64,000 bases of DNA from the NCBI RefSeq assembly GCF_902703175.1, contig NZ_CACRYJ010000046.1:62001-126000 (forward strand), in the 5' to 3' direction. This stretch comes from Occultella aeris (lineage in GTDB: Bacteria; Actinomycetota; Actinomycetes; Actinomycetales; Beutenbergiaceae). The position numbers and the translations under genes are program-made. The notes below the pieces were generated by a model. It saw nothing but the letters and a program-made list of their open reading frames with translations. It was not told the DNA's origin and made no database searches. This document shows positions 1 through 10,078 of the stretch, piece after piece; position 1 is the stretch's first letter; every line of letters begins with the position of its first letter.

Positions 1-647
1 CAGAGCTGCGGCCGGACGGTGTGCCGGCTGTGGTCTTCGACCGCGTCGACGAGGCCGCACGCTCCGACTCGGTGTCGAGCGTGCACATCGACAACGGGCA
101 GGCCGCCGCCTACACCGTCGAGCACCTCCAGGAACACGGTCACCGGACGATCGCCTGCATCGCCGGGCCGTGGCCGGTTGCCCTCTCCGCCGAACGGATC
201 GAGGGCTGGCGCACGCAGCAGGAACGGGCCGGCGCCGACGCGAGCAACGCGCTGGTCGAGCACGCCGAGTTCTCCGAGGCCGGCGGGCGTGAGGCCGCGC
301 TGGCGTTGCTCGGAGAGTCGTCCCGACGCGGATCCGCCGGCGCACCCGCACCCACGGCCCTCTTCGTCGAGTCGGACACGCAGGCGTTCGGCGCGATCCT
401 CGCCTGCCACGAACTGGGTCTGCGGGTGCCCGAGGACGTCGCCATCGCGGCCATCGACGGCACCGCCGCCGGCCGTTTCGTCCAGCCCTCCCTCACCAGC
501 TTCCGCCAGCCCATCGTGGAGATGGCCCGGCTCGCCGTCGGGACCCTGCTCGAGCACATCCATGCCCCCGGGCTCGCGCCGGTGCACTCGGTGCTCCGCG
601 GAAACCTCGTGATCGGGCGTAGCTGCGGATGCGTGCCACGGGGCTGA
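1..647 (+). CDS. LacI-family transcriptional regulator, C-terminal part (5' end outside window)
   Basis: The frame is open from the first bases and ends at 647, so only about 215 C-terminal residues are present and the DNA-binding helix-turn-helix lies outside. The visible part reads as the periplasmic-binding-protein-like sensor domain of LacI/GalR regulators: a stretch containing GQAAAYTVEHLQEHGHRTIA, then PTALFVESDTQAFGA, then RVPEDVAIAAIDGT, and a closing LTSFRQPIVEMARLAV, which are typical family landmarks. It should bind a sugar or nucleoside-like effector and control nearby transcription. It lies just before an M20 amidohydrolase and a nucleoside transporter, so local control of that region is plausible but inferred. 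The tail ends in a Cys-Gly-Cys segment, as in several members of this family. Confidence 0.85.
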   Translation, partial: ELRPDGVPAVVFDRVDEAARSDSVSSVHIDNGQAAAYTVEHLQEHGHRTIACIAGPWPVALSAERIEGWRTQQERAGADASNALVEHAEFSEAGGREAALALLGESSRRGSAGAPAPTALFVESDTQAFGAILACHELGLRVPEDVAIAAIDGTAAGRFVQPSLTSFRQPIVEMARLAVGTLLEHIHAPGLAPVHSVLRGNLVIGRSCGCVPRG

Positions 648-673
648 ACACCGTGAGCCGGACGCCGGGCGGG

Positions 674-699
674 CTCGCGCGCGCGAGGCAGTAGCCTCG
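674..699. promoter_or_regulatory. Palindromes overlapping the -10 of the amidohydrolase gene
   Basis: Two inverted repeats stand side by side: a 14-base palindrome ctcgcgcgcgcgag (674-687) and a 6-base-arm repeat cgaggc-agta-gcctcg (684-699). The second one covers the hexamer TAGCCT (692-697), which ends six bases before the GTG at 704 and looks like a leaderless -10. An operator that blocks this promoter is a reasonable reading. No binding protein can be assigned from sequence. Confidence 0.35.
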
Positions 700-703
700 G
701 GGG

Positions 704-1948
704 GTGTCGAAGCCAGCTGCCCTGACGTCCCGGATCAACGCCCTCGCCGCCGAACTCGACGCCGAGTTGCGCGCACTGCGACGCGATATCCACGCACACC
801 CCGAACTGGCGCGCACCGAGCACCGCACGAGTGAACTGGTTGCCGCCCGACTGGAGGAGGCGGGGCTGACGGTGCACCGGGTCGCGGGCACCGGCCTGTA
901 CTGCGACATCGACCCCGCGGGCATCCAGGACGTACTGCAGTCGCGCCGGTTGCGCCGGGTGGCGTTGCGGGCGGACATGGACGCACTGCCGCTGCAGGAG
1001 ACGTCCGGGCTCGACTACGCCTCCACGGTCAAGGGCGTCACCCATGCCTGCGGGCACGACGCCCACACTGCCGTCGTGCTCGGGGCCGGCCTCATCCTGG
1101 CAAGCCTCGCGGCTGAAGGGACGCTCGATATCGGGGTGCGCCTGATCTTCCAGCCCGCCGAGGAACTGCAGCCGGGCGGAGCGCTGGACCTGATCGAGGC
1201 CGGCGTGCTCGCCGGCGTGGACCAGATCTACGCGATCCATTGCGACCCGAAGTTCGACGCCGGGCAGGTGGGCACCCGGATCGGGCCGATCACCAGCGCC
1301 TCCGACACGATCACGGTGACCCTGTCATCCACCGGCGGCCACACGTCCCGGCCGCACCTGACCGGTGACGTGGTGTACGCGCTCGGCATGGTCGCGACGG
1401 TCACGCCGGCCCTGCTCGGCCGGCGTCTCGACCCGCGCTCCGGGGTGAACCTCACCTGGGGGAGCGTGCGCGCCGGAAGCGCCGCCAACGCGATCCCGTC
1501 CGTGGGGGTCCTCACCGGAACCCTGCGCTGCCTGGACGTGCGCGCGTGGGACCGCGCCGAGGACCTGCTTCGCGAACTGATCGACCAGGTGGTCGCCCCG
1601 ACCGGGGTGGACGTGGATCTCCAGATCCAGCGGGGCGTGCCGCCGGTGGACAACGACGAGCGCTGTGTGCGCCACATGGATGACGCCGCCGAGACGATCC
1701 TCGGACCCGACTCGGTCCTGCTCACCGAGCAGTCGCTCGGCGGGGAGGACTTCGGTTGGTACCTGACCCGGATCCCCGGCTCGATGGCTCGGCTCGGCAC
1801 CCGGACGCCGGGCGGTCGCACGTTCGACCTGCACCAGGCGGACCTGGTCATCGACGAGTCCGCGATCGGGGTGGGGGCGCGGTTCCTGGCCCAGGTGGCG
1901 GTCCAGGCCGAGTCCCAGGGCATCGACCGGCGCACTCCGACGGCGTGA
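704..1948 (+). CDS. M20-family amidohydrolase (AmiA/IAA-hydrolase type)
   Basis: A 414-residue zinc-dependent amidohydrolase of peptidase family M20, subfamily D, which cleaves N-acyl amino acids or related amides in the cytoplasm. Visible landmarks are RALRRDIHAHPEL near residue 25, ALRADMDALPLQE near 90, the metal-binding HACGHDAHT at 114-122, FQPAEE near 152 and the dimerisation-domain motif TGGHTSRPH. Length is normal for the family. The GTG start at 704 follows the hexamer TAGCCT by six bases and has no clear ribosome-binding site. M20 amidohydrolases (amiA1, amiB1) also lie beside deoD/pmmB in Mycobacterium tuberculosis, so the association with nucleoside salvage genes is recurrent. The natural substrate is unknown. 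Confidence 0.9.
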   Translation: MSKPAALTSRINALAAELDAELRALRRDIHAHPELARTEHRTSELVAARLEEAGLTVHRVAGTGLYCDIDPAGIQDVLQSRRLRRVALRADMDALPLQETSGLDYASTVKGVTHACGHDAHTAVVLGAGLILASLAAEGTLDIGVRLIFQPAEELQPGGALDLIEAGVLAGVDQIYAIHCDPKFDAGQVGTRIGPITSASDTITVTLSSTGGHTSRPHLTGDVVYALGMVATVTPALLGRRLDPRSGVNLTWGSVRAGSAANAIPSVGVLTGTLRCLDVRAWDRAEDLLRELIDQVVAPTGVDVDLQIQRGVPPVDNDERCVRHMDDAAETILGPDSVLLTEQSLGGEDFGWYLTRIPGSMARLGTRTPGGRTFDLHQADLVIDESAIGVGARFLAQVAVQAESQGIDRRTPTA

Positions 1949-1985
1949 GCCTTGCGCGGCACTTCGCGCCCCGGCCGGCATCGGC

Positions 1986-2020
1986 GTTCGGTACCAGTTC
2001 GGTAACGCTTTGCCCGAACG
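1986..2020. promoter_or_regulatory. Repeated GTTCGGTA boxes upstream of the BMP lipoprotein gene
   Basis: The 207-base gap before the lipoprotein gene contains GTTCGGTA twice as direct repeats (1986-1993 and 1997-2004, one turn of helix apart), followed by an imperfect inverted copy cccgaacg (2013-2020). This helical phasing is typical of a regulator-binding region. A hexamer TACTGT (2057-2062) could be the -10 of a leadered promoter, but no good -35 is seen. The function is inferred. Confidence 0.35.
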
Positions 2021-2155
2021 TCTCACCATGTAACACGAACGAGATATCCGCCGGTCTACTGTCTCCCCCTAGGTGACCCACGAAACGCGTCGACCGCACC
2101 GTGGGATCCGGGCTCGCGACACCCCGCGAGCCGCCGAAGAGACACAGGAGTTCAC

Positions 2156-3274
2156 GTGAAGAAGCCGATCTACGCGGTGGCCACCCTCGCCGTCGCCGCC
2201 CTGACCCTGGCCGCCTGTGGCGCCGCCCCCGAGGACGAGGAGACGGCCGGCGGTGGCGACACCGAGACCACCGCAGAGGCCCCCGACAACTCCGACTTCA
2301 TCGGCTGCATGATCTCCGATGAGGGTGGCTTCGACGACGCCTCCTTCAACCAGTCCGGGTTCGAGGGCCTCGAGCGGGCCGAGACCGACCTCGGCATCAC
2401 GATCCAGTTCGCTGAGTCCACCGACCCGGGAGCGTACGCGGGCAACGCCGACGCCATGGTGCAGGCCGGATGCTCCCTGACCATCGGCGTCGGCTTCGCG
2501 CTCGAGGACACCATCCAGGCGGCCGCCGAGGCGAACGAGGACCTGCACTTCGCCCTGGTCGACTCCGCGTTCTCCGCGCCCGACTTCTCGCCGGTGGAAC
2601 TGCCGAACGCGAAGCCGCTGCTGTTCAACACGCAGGAGGCCGCCTTCCTTGCCGGCTACCTGGCCGGTGGCATGACCCAGACGGGCACGGTCGCCACGTA
2701 CGGCGGTCAGGCGTTCCCGTCCGTGACGATCTTCATGGACGGCTTCGTCGACGGCGTCGCCGCGTACAACGAGGCGCACGGCACGGACGTGCAGGTGCTC
2801 GGCTGGGACAAGGACGCCCAGGACGGCTCCATGACCGGTGACTTCACCAACACCGAGAACGGCTACAACACCACGCAGCAGTTCATCGCGGCCGGCGCGG
2901 ACATCATCCTGCCGGTGGCCGGCCCGGTCGGCGCGGGTTCGCTGTCCGCGGCGTCGGAGCACGAGGGCGTCTCGGTGATCTGGGTCGACTCCGACGGCTT
3001 CGAGCAGGAGTCGAACGCCGAGTACCAGGACCTCATCCTGACCTCGGTGATCAAGCTGATCGGCAACTCGGTGTTCGACACGATCGACGCCGCGGTGGCG
3101 GGCGACTTCGACCCCACGCCGTACGTCGGCACGCTGGAGAACGGCGGCGTGGACCTGGCCCCGTACCACTCGTTCGAGGACCAGGTGCCGGCGGAGCTGC
3201 AGACCGAGATCGAGGACCTGCGCGAGCAGATCATCGCGGGCGACCTCGTCATCGACTCCCCGAGCGCGAACTGA
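2156..3274 (+). CDS. BMP-family nucleoside-binding lipoprotein
   Basis: A 372-residue substrate-binding protein of the BMP/Med (PnrA-like) family, which captures purine or pyrimidine nucleosides outside the membrane for an ABC importer. The N-terminus is a lipoprotein signal peptide with a basic start (MKK), a hydrophobic stretch and the lipobox LTLAAC, so the mature protein should be acylated on Cys21. An acidic Asp/Glu/Thr-rich linker follows. The family core is visible in GGFDDASFNQSGFEGL, in FALVDSAF and in QEAAFLAGYLAGGMT. The GTG start is preceded by caggag. It is the first gene of a transporter set; a strong hairpin separates it from the ATPase gene, which fits higher expression of the binding protein. 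Confidence 0.93.
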   Translation: MKKPIYAVATLAVAALTLAACGAAPEDEETAGGGDTETTAEAPDNSDFIGCMISDEGGFDDASFNQSGFEGLERAETDLGITIQFAESTDPGAYAGNADAMVQAGCSLTIGVGFALEDTIQAAAEANEDLHFALVDSAFSAPDFSPVELPNAKPLLFNTQEAAFLAGYLAGGMTQTGTVATYGGQAFPSVTIFMDGFVDGVAAYNEAHGTDVQVLGWDKDAQDGSMTGDFTNTENGYNTTQQFIAAGADIILPVAGPVGAGSLSAASEHEGVSVIWVDSDGFEQESNAEYQDLILTSVIKLIGNSVFDTIDAAVAGDFDPTPYVGTLENGGVDLAPYHSFEDQVPAELQTEIEDLREQIIAGDLVIDSPSAN

Positions 3275-3293
3275 TTCATCCGTCATAGTCGGT

Positions 3294-3322
3294 GGCCCGG
3301 GCAGCCCTTGGTTGCCCGGGCC
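3294..3322 (+). terminator. GC-rich hairpin after the binding-protein gene (attenuator or mRNA stabiliser)
   Basis: A perfect 10-bp stem, ggcccgggca (3294-3303) pairing with tgcccgggcc (3313-3322) across a 9-base loop, begins 19 bases after the lipoprotein stop codon. There is no run of T after it, so it may be a partial terminator or a 3'-end stabiliser rather than a full stop. Such an element would give more binding protein than ATPase. Confidence 0.55.
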
Positions 3323-3395
3323 CTCGACTGTGTTCGTCGATCGGCCGTGCCCGCACGGCGATACAGTTCGTGCCACGACGTGAAGGAGGCAGGCG

Positions 3396-4985
3396 GTGAA
3401 GCTCGAGCTCCGCGGCATCACGAAGCGATTCGGGTCCCTGGTGGCCAACGACCAGATCGACCTGATCTTCGAGCCCGGGCGGATCCACGCGCTCCTGGGC
3501 GAGAACGGGGCTGGGAAGTCCACCCTGATGAATGTCCTCTACGGGCTCTACACGCCCGACGAGGGGCAGATCGTCATCGACGAACAGCCCGTGGAGTTCG
3601 CAGGGCCGGGGCAGGCCATGGCGGCCGGGATCGGGATGGTCCACCAGCACTTCATGCTGGTGCCGGTGTTCACCGTCGCGGAGAACGTGGTGCTCGGACA
3701 TGAGCCCACCGGTCCCCTCGGCATCATCGGACTCGACCGGGCGCGGGCACTGGTGCGGGACATCTCGGCGAGGTTCGGGTTCGACGTGGACCCCGATGCC
3801 CTGATCGAGGACCTGCCGGTCGGCGTGCAGCAGCGCGTCGAGATCATCAAGGCGCTGTCCCGGGACGCCGAGGTCCTCATCCTGGACGAGCCGACCGCCG
3901 TGCTCACGCCCCAGGAGACCGACGAACTCATCGAGATCATGCGCCAGCTGCGCGATGCCGGCACCTCGATCGTGTTCATCACGCACAAGCTGCGCGAGGT
4001 TCGCGCGATCGCCGACGAGATCACCGTGATCCGGCGCGGCAAGGTGGTCGGCACCGCGACGGCGGAGGACACCGAGGCCGAGCTGGCCTCCCTGATGGTC
4101 GGGCGCGCGGTGAGCCTCGGCGTCGAGAAGGAGCCGCCGCGGCTGGGCGACGCGGTGTTCTCGGTCACCGATCTGCTGGTCGCCGACGTCGTCGGGCGCC
4201 CGGTGGTGAGCGGGGTGAGCTTCGAGGTGCGCGGCGGGGAGGTGCTCGCCATCGCCGGAGTGCAGGGGAACGGGCAGTCCGAGCTCACCGAGGCGATCCT
4301 CGGCCTGCGGACGCCACTTGCCGGGTCGATCGACCTGGACGGCAAGGAGCTGATCGGGCTCTCCGTGAACGACGTGCTCGACTCCGGCGTGGGATTCGTG
4401 CCCGAGGACCGCAGCACGGACGGGCTGATCGGCTCGTTCAGCGTGGCCGAGAACATGATCCTGGACCAGCACGACCGCGCTCCGTACGCGCGAGGCATCG
4501 CGATGGACCTCCGCGTGGTTCGGGAACGGTCGGAAGCGTTCGTCGAGGAGTTCGACGTGCGCACCACGTCGGTCGAGGCACCGATCTCCACCCTCTCCGG
4601 TGGGAACCAGCAGAAGGTGGTGCTGGCCCGCGAGATGTCCCGCCCGCTGAAGCTGTTCATCGCGTCCCAGCCGACCCGGGGCCTGGACGTCGGGTCCATC
4701 GAGTTCGTGCACAAGCGGATCATCGCCGAGCGGGACCACGGCACGCCGGTCATCATCGTCTCCACCGAGCTCGACGAGGTGATGGCACTCGCGGACCGGA
4801 TCGCCGTGATGTATCGCGGCTCGATCATCGGGATCGTGGACGGTGACGTGGACCGGGACGTGCTGGGGCTGATGATGGCGGGCGTCGCGCCCGAGGCAGC
4901 GCAGGAGGAGGCGGCCGAGCATCCGACACTTCTGCGCGAGGCGGACGTCATCGCCGACGACGAGCAGAGCGAGGAGCCCTCGTGA
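3396..4985 (+). CDS. Nucleoside ABC transporter ATP-binding protein (two NBDs)
   Basis: A 529-residue double ATPase of the type that partners BMP lipoproteins. The first domain has Walker A GENGAGKS at 35-42, a variant signature (VGVQQRVEI) and Walker [13 protein letters not shown]. The second domain has a Gly-rich loop, VQGNGQSEL, with no P-loop lysine, a normal signature LSGGNQQKV, and Ser-Gln in place of the Walker B Asp-Glu (SQPTRGLD). This asymmetry is usual in the family: one site hydrolyses, the other is degenerate. The GTG start is preceded by ggaggc. Its end overlaps the next permease gene by four bases, so the three transporter genes are translated together. Powers nucleoside uptake at the cytoplasmic membrane. 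Confidence 0.93.
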   Translation: MKLELRGITKRFGSLVANDQIDLIFEPGRIHALLGENGAGKSTLMNVLYGLYTPDEGQIVIDEQPVEFAGPGQAMAAGIGMVHQHFMLVPVFTVAENVVLGHEPTGPLGIIGLDRARALVRDISARFGFDVDPDALIEDLPVGVQQRVEIIKALSRDAEVLILDEPTAVLTPQETDELIEIMRQLRDAGTSIVFITHKLREVRAIADEITVIRRGKVVGTATAEDTEAELASLMVGRAVSLGVEKEPPRLGDAVFSVTDLLVADVVGRPVVSGVSFEVRGGEVLAIAGVQGNGQSELTEAILGLRTPLAGSIDLDGKELIGLSVNDVLDSGVGFVPEDRSTDGLIGSFSVAENMILDQHDRAPYARGIAMDLRVVRERSEAFVEEFDVRTTSVEAPISTLSGGNQQKVVLAREMSRPLKLFIASQPTRGLDVGSIEFVHKRIIAERDHGTPVIIVSTELDEVMALADRIAVMYRGSIIGIVDGDVDRDVLGLMMAGVAPEAAQEEAAEHPTLLREADVIADDEQSEEPS

Positions 4986-6256
4986 GTCACGAACCGGAAA
5001 GCCCTCGGACCCCGGAGGTCCCGGAGCCCGACGCCGAGGCGGGCACCCGCGCGCAGCCGGATCCCATGCGGCCCGATGAGCGGTGGCTCCGGGAGACGAT
5101 GCGCGGCATCCTGACCTCCAACTGGCTGGTCACGCTGCTCGCCATCGTGGCCGCCCTGGTGCTCAGCGGCCTTCTGATCGCCATCGCGGACGAGGACGTC
5201 AGGGACGCGTCGACGTACTTCTTCGCGCGGCCCCTCGACACGCTTGCGGCCGCCTGGGACAGCGTCGCCGCGGCCTACACGTCCCTGTTTCGCGGCGCGG
5301 TGTTCGACTTCCAGGCACCCACCCTGGCCCGCGCGATCCGGCCGATCACCGAGACCCTGGTGGCCGCCACGCCGCTGATCTTCGCCGCACTCGGGCTCGG
5401 GATGGGGTTCCGGTCCGGCCTGTTCAACATCGGCGCACAGGGTCAGGTGCTGATGGGCGCGGCGGCCGCGACCTACGTCGGGATCACCTGGTCGCTGCCC
5501 GTGGTCGTGCACGTGGTCCTCGCCGTGATCGCCGCCATGGTGGTCGGCGGGCTGTGGGCCGGGATCGCCGGATTCCTGAAGGCCCGCACCGGTGCGAGCG
5601 AGGTGATCGTGACGATCATGCTGAACTGGATCGCGATCTGGCTGGTCACCTATCTGCTCACCACGACGATCCTTCGGCAGGGCGGATCCCGGCCGATCTC
5701 ACCCGCGGTTGGAGAGAACGCCCGGCTGCCGCTGCTGTTCGGGGATGCGTTCCGGCTGCACTGGGGCTTCCTGCTCGCCCTCGCCGCCGCCGCGCTGGTC
5801 TGGTGGCTGATGGAACGGTCCACGATCGGCTTCAAGTTCCGGGCCGTCGGGGCGAACATGGACGCCGCCCGCACGGCCGGGATCAACGTGAACCTGATCT
5901 TCGTGTTCGTCATGGTCTCGGCGGGCATCCTCGCCGGACTCGGTGGCGCGTCCCAGATCCTCGGCACCGACAAGACGCTGCAGGCCGGCAGTGCGGGCTC
6001 GATCGGCTTCGATGCGATCACCGTCGCCCTGCTCGGCCGGTCCAGACCCCTGGGCACAGTACTGGCCGCGCTTCTGTTCGGGGCCCTGCGGGCCGGCTCG
6101 CCGCTGATGCAGACCGTCTCGAACACGCCGATCGACATCGTGCTCGTGATCCAGGCAGTGATCGTCCTGTTCATCGCCGCCCCACCGTTGGTGCGGTCGA
6201 TGTTCTTCCTGCCGTCACCGGACGGAAGCCGTCGAGTCAAGGAGGTGGCCGCGTGA
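4982..6256 (+). CDS. Nucleoside ABC transporter permease 1
   Basis: A 424-residue integral membrane protein of the BPD_transp_2 family (the NupP/YufP type). An acidic cytoplasmic N-terminus of about 40 residues precedes the first membrane segment ([18 protein letters not shown]). The family hallmark region [18 protein letters not shown], which marks nucleoside and branched-chain-type permeases, sits near residue 140. About eight to ten hydrophobic segments follow. The GTG start overlaps the ATPase stop (GTGA) and the next permease overlaps its own stop in the same way. It forms the membrane channel with permease 2. Confidence 0.92.
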   Translation: MSHEPESPRTPEVPEPDAEAGTRAQPDPMRPDERWLRETMRGILTSNWLVTLLAIVAALVLSGLLIAIADEDVRDASTYFFARPLDTLAAAWDSVAAAYTSLFRGAVFDFQAPTLARAIRPITETLVAATPLIFAALGLGMGFRSGLFNIGAQGQVLMGAAAATYVGITWSLPVVVHVVLAVIAAMVVGGLWAGIAGFLKARTGASEVIVTIMLNWIAIWLVTYLLTTTILRQGGSRPISPAVGENARLPLLFGDAFRLHWGFLLALAAAALVWWLMERSTIGFKFRAVGANMDAARTAGINVNLIFVFVMVSAGILAGLGGASQILGTDKTLQAGSAGSIGFDAITVALLGRSRPLGTVLAALLFGALRAGSPLMQTVSNTPIDIVLVIQAVIVLFIAAPPLVRSMFFLPSPDGSRRVKEVAA

Positions 6257-7542
6257 GCAGCCAGCTGGCCACCCCCCGCCTCAACCCCGAGGGTCTGCTC
6301 GACGAACGAGCCATGGCACCGATCTCGTGGCGCACCCCGATCATCCTCGGCGTGGTCAGCATCATCGGGCTGCTCGCCTTCGTGATCTTCACACCCCCGG
6401 GGTCCATCTCGCGCATCGTGGTCTCCAACTCGGCGACCGCGGTCCAGATCGACCCGCTGCACCTGCCGTCCCAGGGGTCGGCACTGTTCCTCGTGGTGGT
6501 GGCATTCGGCCTGACCGGGCTGGCCTTCTGGGCCACGCTGAACCGGCGCAAGCTCGGCGCGATCCCGATCGTGTTCGGGATCGTGATGCTGTTCGCGTTC
6601 CTGATCTGGGCCGTCGCCGGGAACACGGGCGGCCTACCCCTGCCGCTGCTGCTGTCCACCACGATCACCGCCGCCGTGCCGCTCGTGTTCGGGGCCCTCG
6701 CCGGCGTGCTGTGCGAGCGTTCGGGCATCATCAACATCGCGATCGAGGGCCAGCTCCTGGCGGGTGCGTTCCTGGCCGTGGTGGTCTCCTCGGCGACGCG
6801 GAACCCCTACGCCGCTCTGATCGCAGCACCGATCGCGGGCGCCCTGGTCGGGCTGCTCCTGGCGGTGTTCTCGATCAAGTACCGGGTGGATCAGATCATC
6901 GTCGGCGTCGTGCTGAACGTGCTGGTGCTGGGGCTGACGAACTACCTGTTCTCCACCGTGCTCACGCAGAACCCGCAGGGTCTGAACAACCCGCCGCGGA
7001 TGCCCGCCTTCGCGATACCCGGCTTGTCCGAGATTCCCGTGATCGGCCCCGCGTTGTTCAACCAGACGGTCATCGTCTACGTCATGTACGTGGTCGTCGC
7101 GGTGCTGCAGATCATGCTCTTCCGCAGCAGGTGGGGGCTGCGGGTGCGCGCCGTCGGTGAGCACCCCAAGGCCGCGGACACGGTCGGCATCAAGGTGAAC
7201 CGGACCCGGTACCGCAACGTGGTGCTCGGTTCGGCGATCGCGGGCTTCGGTGGGGCGGCGTTCGTCAGTGCCGCGCTGCCGTTCACCAAGGAGGTCTCCG
7301 CGGGGCGCGGCTACATCGCCCTGGCCGCGATGATCCTGGGACGGTGGAGCCCGACCGGTGCACTGGCCGCGGCCCTGTTGTTCGGGTTCGCCGACTCGCT
7401 GAACCGGGTGCTCGGCAACATCGGCTCCCCGGTGCCGTACGAACTCCTCGCGATGCTGCCCTACCTCGCGACGATCTTCGCCGTGGCCGGTCTCGTCGGG
7501 CGGATCCGTCCGCCGGCCGCCGAGGGTAAGCCGTATCCATGA
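6253..7542 (+). CDS. Nucleoside ABC transporter permease 2
   Basis: A 429-residue BPD_transp_2 permease (NupQ/YufQ type). The start is set at the GTG of a GTGA overlap with permease 1; the frame is open further upstream, but that part is only the shadow of permease 1. It carries the family landmark AGVLCERSGIINIAIEGQLL near residue 160 and a second one, ALAAMILGRWSPTGALAAALLFG, near the C-terminus, with about nine hydrophobic segments. It pairs with permease 1 to form the transport path for nucleosides delivered by the BMP lipoprotein. Confidence 0.92.
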   Translation: MSSQLATPRLNPEGLLDERAMAPISWRTPIILGVVSIIGLLAFVIFTPPGSISRIVVSNSATAVQIDPLHLPSQGSALFLVVVAFGLTGLAFWATLNRRKLGAIPIVFGIVMLFAFLIWAVAGNTGGLPLPLLLSTTITAAVPLVFGALAGVLCERSGIINIAIEGQLLAGAFLAVVVSSATRNPYAALIAAPIAGALVGLLLAVFSIKYRVDQIIVGVVLNVLVLGLTNYLFSTVLTQNPQGLNNPPRMPAFAIPGLSEIPVIGPALFNQTVIVYVMYVVVAVLQIMLFRSRWGLRVRAVGEHPKAADTVGIKVNRTRYRNVVLGSAIAGFGGAAFVSAALPFTKEVSAGRGYIALAAMILGRWSPTGALAAALLFGFADSLNRVLGNIGSPVPYELLAMLPYLATIFAVAGLVGRIRPPAAEGKPYP

Positions 7543-7562
7543 GCCGCTCGCAGGAGGCCGCC

Positions 7563-7955
7563 ATGACCGATGCCGACTGGGACGCCCTGCGGGACGCCGC
7601 GCGCGAGGTGATGACCCGGGCGTATGCGCCGTACTCCGGGTACCCCGTGGGCGCGGCCGCGTTCACCACGACCGGCGACCTGGTGGTCGGGGCGAACGTG
7701 GAGAACGCCGCGTACGGCGTCACCCTGTGCGCGGAGTGCTCCCTGGTGTCGGCACTGATCACCACGGGCGGGGGCCGGCTGGCCGCGTTCGTCTGCGTGA
7801 ACCGCAACGGGGACACGATCATGCCCTGTGGCCGCTGCAGGCAGCTCCTCTGGGAGCACGGCGGCCCGGACCTGCTCGTCGAGACCGTATCCGGCATCCG
7901 GCCGATGACCGAGGTGCTCCCGGACGCGTTCGGACCTGACGACCTCGAGGCATGA
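7563..7955 (+). CDS. cdd: Cytidine deaminase
   Basis: A 130-residue homotetrameric-type cytidine deaminase, converting (deoxy)cytidine to (deoxy)uridine and ammonia. The zinc site is complete: Cys56 and catalytic Glu58 in CAEC, then Cys89 and Cys92 in PCGRC. The substrate loop YAPYSGYPVGAA lies at 21-32. I chose the ATG at 7563 because aggagg stands five bases before it. An in-frame ATG at 7539 that overlaps the permease stop would add eight residues. The same order cdd-deoA-add is known in M. tuberculosis. It supplies uridine to the phosphorolytic step downstream. Confidence 0.93.
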   Translation: MTDADWDALRDAAREVMTRAYAPYSGYPVGAAAFTTTGDLVVGANVENAAYGVTLCAECSLVSALITTGGGRLAAFVCVNRNGDTIMPCGRCRQLLWEHGGPDLLVETVSGIRPMTEVLPDAFGPDDLEA

Positions 7956-7989
7956 GGGGCTCGTCCAGGCCACCGTGCACCCGGCTCAC

Positions 7990-7995
7990 TAGGGT
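7990..7995 (+). promoter_or_regulatory. -10-like TAGGGT before deoA
   Basis: TAGGGT ends six bases before the deoA ATG, the spacing expected if transcription starts at or next to the start codon. A weak Shine-Dalgarno reading (agggtgag) overlaps it, so leaderless and leadered translation cannot be separated here. Confidence 0.4.
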
Positions 7996-8001
7996 GAGCA
8001 C

Positions 8002-9293
<1,292 letters not shown>

Positions 9294-9297
<4 letters not shown>

Positions 9298-9701
9298 GCG
9301 ACCTCCACCCGGACCGCTACCCCGCCGCCGGACCCGAGCGGCGGCCCGCGTCGGTGTACGGCGTCGGCACGGAACCGGACGCCCGGTTCTCCCTCGCGAA
9401 CGAGCGCACCGCGCTCGCGTGGCTGCGCACGGGCCTGGCCCTCGTGGCCGGAGGGGTGGCCCTGACCACCCTGGCGACGTTCGCCGTCGCCGGCCCGCTG
9501 CTGGATCTCGTGGCCGCCCTTGCCTGCCTGGCCGGTGGCGCACTCGCCGTCGGGGCGCTGGTGGGCTGGCGGCGCACCGAGCGTGCACTGCGTCTTGGCC
9601 GGCCGCTGCCGGCGCCGAGTGCACTGCCGATCCTGGTGGTCGGTGTCGCGGCGATCGCCGCGGTGCTGGCCGGCTACGCAGTGGTCCAGGCGTTCGGATG
9701 A
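9294..9701 (+). CDS. DUF202 (YidH-type) membrane protein 1
   Basis: A 135-residue inner-membrane protein of the DUF202 family. The family motif is clear in SLANERTALAWLRTGLALV near residue 38, followed by three hydrophobic segments. The GTG start overlaps the deoA stop by four bases, so it is translationally coupled to thymidine phosphorylase. The function of DUF202 proteins is not established. A second, shorter DUF202 gene follows 13 bases later and the pair stands before adenosine deaminase. Confidence 0.8.
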
Positions 9702-9714
9702 GTCGGCGCAGCCG

Positions 9715-10032
9715 GTGAGAGCGGTCGAAGGGCTTGCCGGTGACCCCGGGGCCCAGCCCCAGCGGACGATGTTGGCGTGGAACCGCACCATGCTCGCGGC
9801 GGTGCTCGGCGCGATGCTCGTCGCGCTCACGGCCGAGCGACAGCAGCGTCCGGTGATCGCGGCGGTCGCCGGCCTCGCCGCGCTGGCGCTGCTCGTCCTC
9901 GTGCTGCGCGACCTGCGCAGCTGGCGCCACGACGGCAGCGGCCCGTGGACCTCCCTGCTGCACGTCGGCATCGCCGTCGTGGTGCTCGCTGCGCTGGGTG
10001 GCGCCCTCGCGATCGTCGGGCTCGTGCCCTGA
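9715..10032 (+). CDS. DUF202 membrane protein 2
   Basis: A 105-residue DUF202 protein. I set the start at the GTG at 9715 because the conserved [12 protein letters not shown] motif follows about 16 residues later and the gene then begins directly after its partner. Three hydrophobic segments are visible: around [29 protein letters not shown] and [19 protein letters not shown]. No clear ribosome-binding site is seen, so coupling to the upstream gene is likely. The pair probably forms a hetero-oligomer in the membrane; this is inference from adjacency only. Confidence 0.72.
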   Translation: MRAVEGLAGDPGAQPQRTMLAWNRTMLAAVLGAMLVALTAERQQRPVIAAVAGLAALALLVLVLRDLRSWRHDGSGPWTSLLHVGIAVVVLAALGGALAIVGLVP

Positions 10033-10066
10033 GCTCAGACACGCGCGCCGTTCGGGGACGGACCAT

Positions 10067-10072
10067 TACGCT
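10067..10072 (+). promoter_or_regulatory. -10-like TACGCT before add
   Basis: TACGCT ends six bases before the adenosine deaminase ATG. The bases between (cggtcc) carry no ribosome-binding site. This fits a leaderless internal promoter for add. Confidence 0.45.
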
Positions 10073-10078
10073 CGGTCC

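Noticed and set aside
3548-5512. 654-codon minus-strand open frame opposite the nucleoside ABC genes
   Set aside because: Ser/Thr/Arg-rich shadow translation; the plus strand has full ABC motifs.
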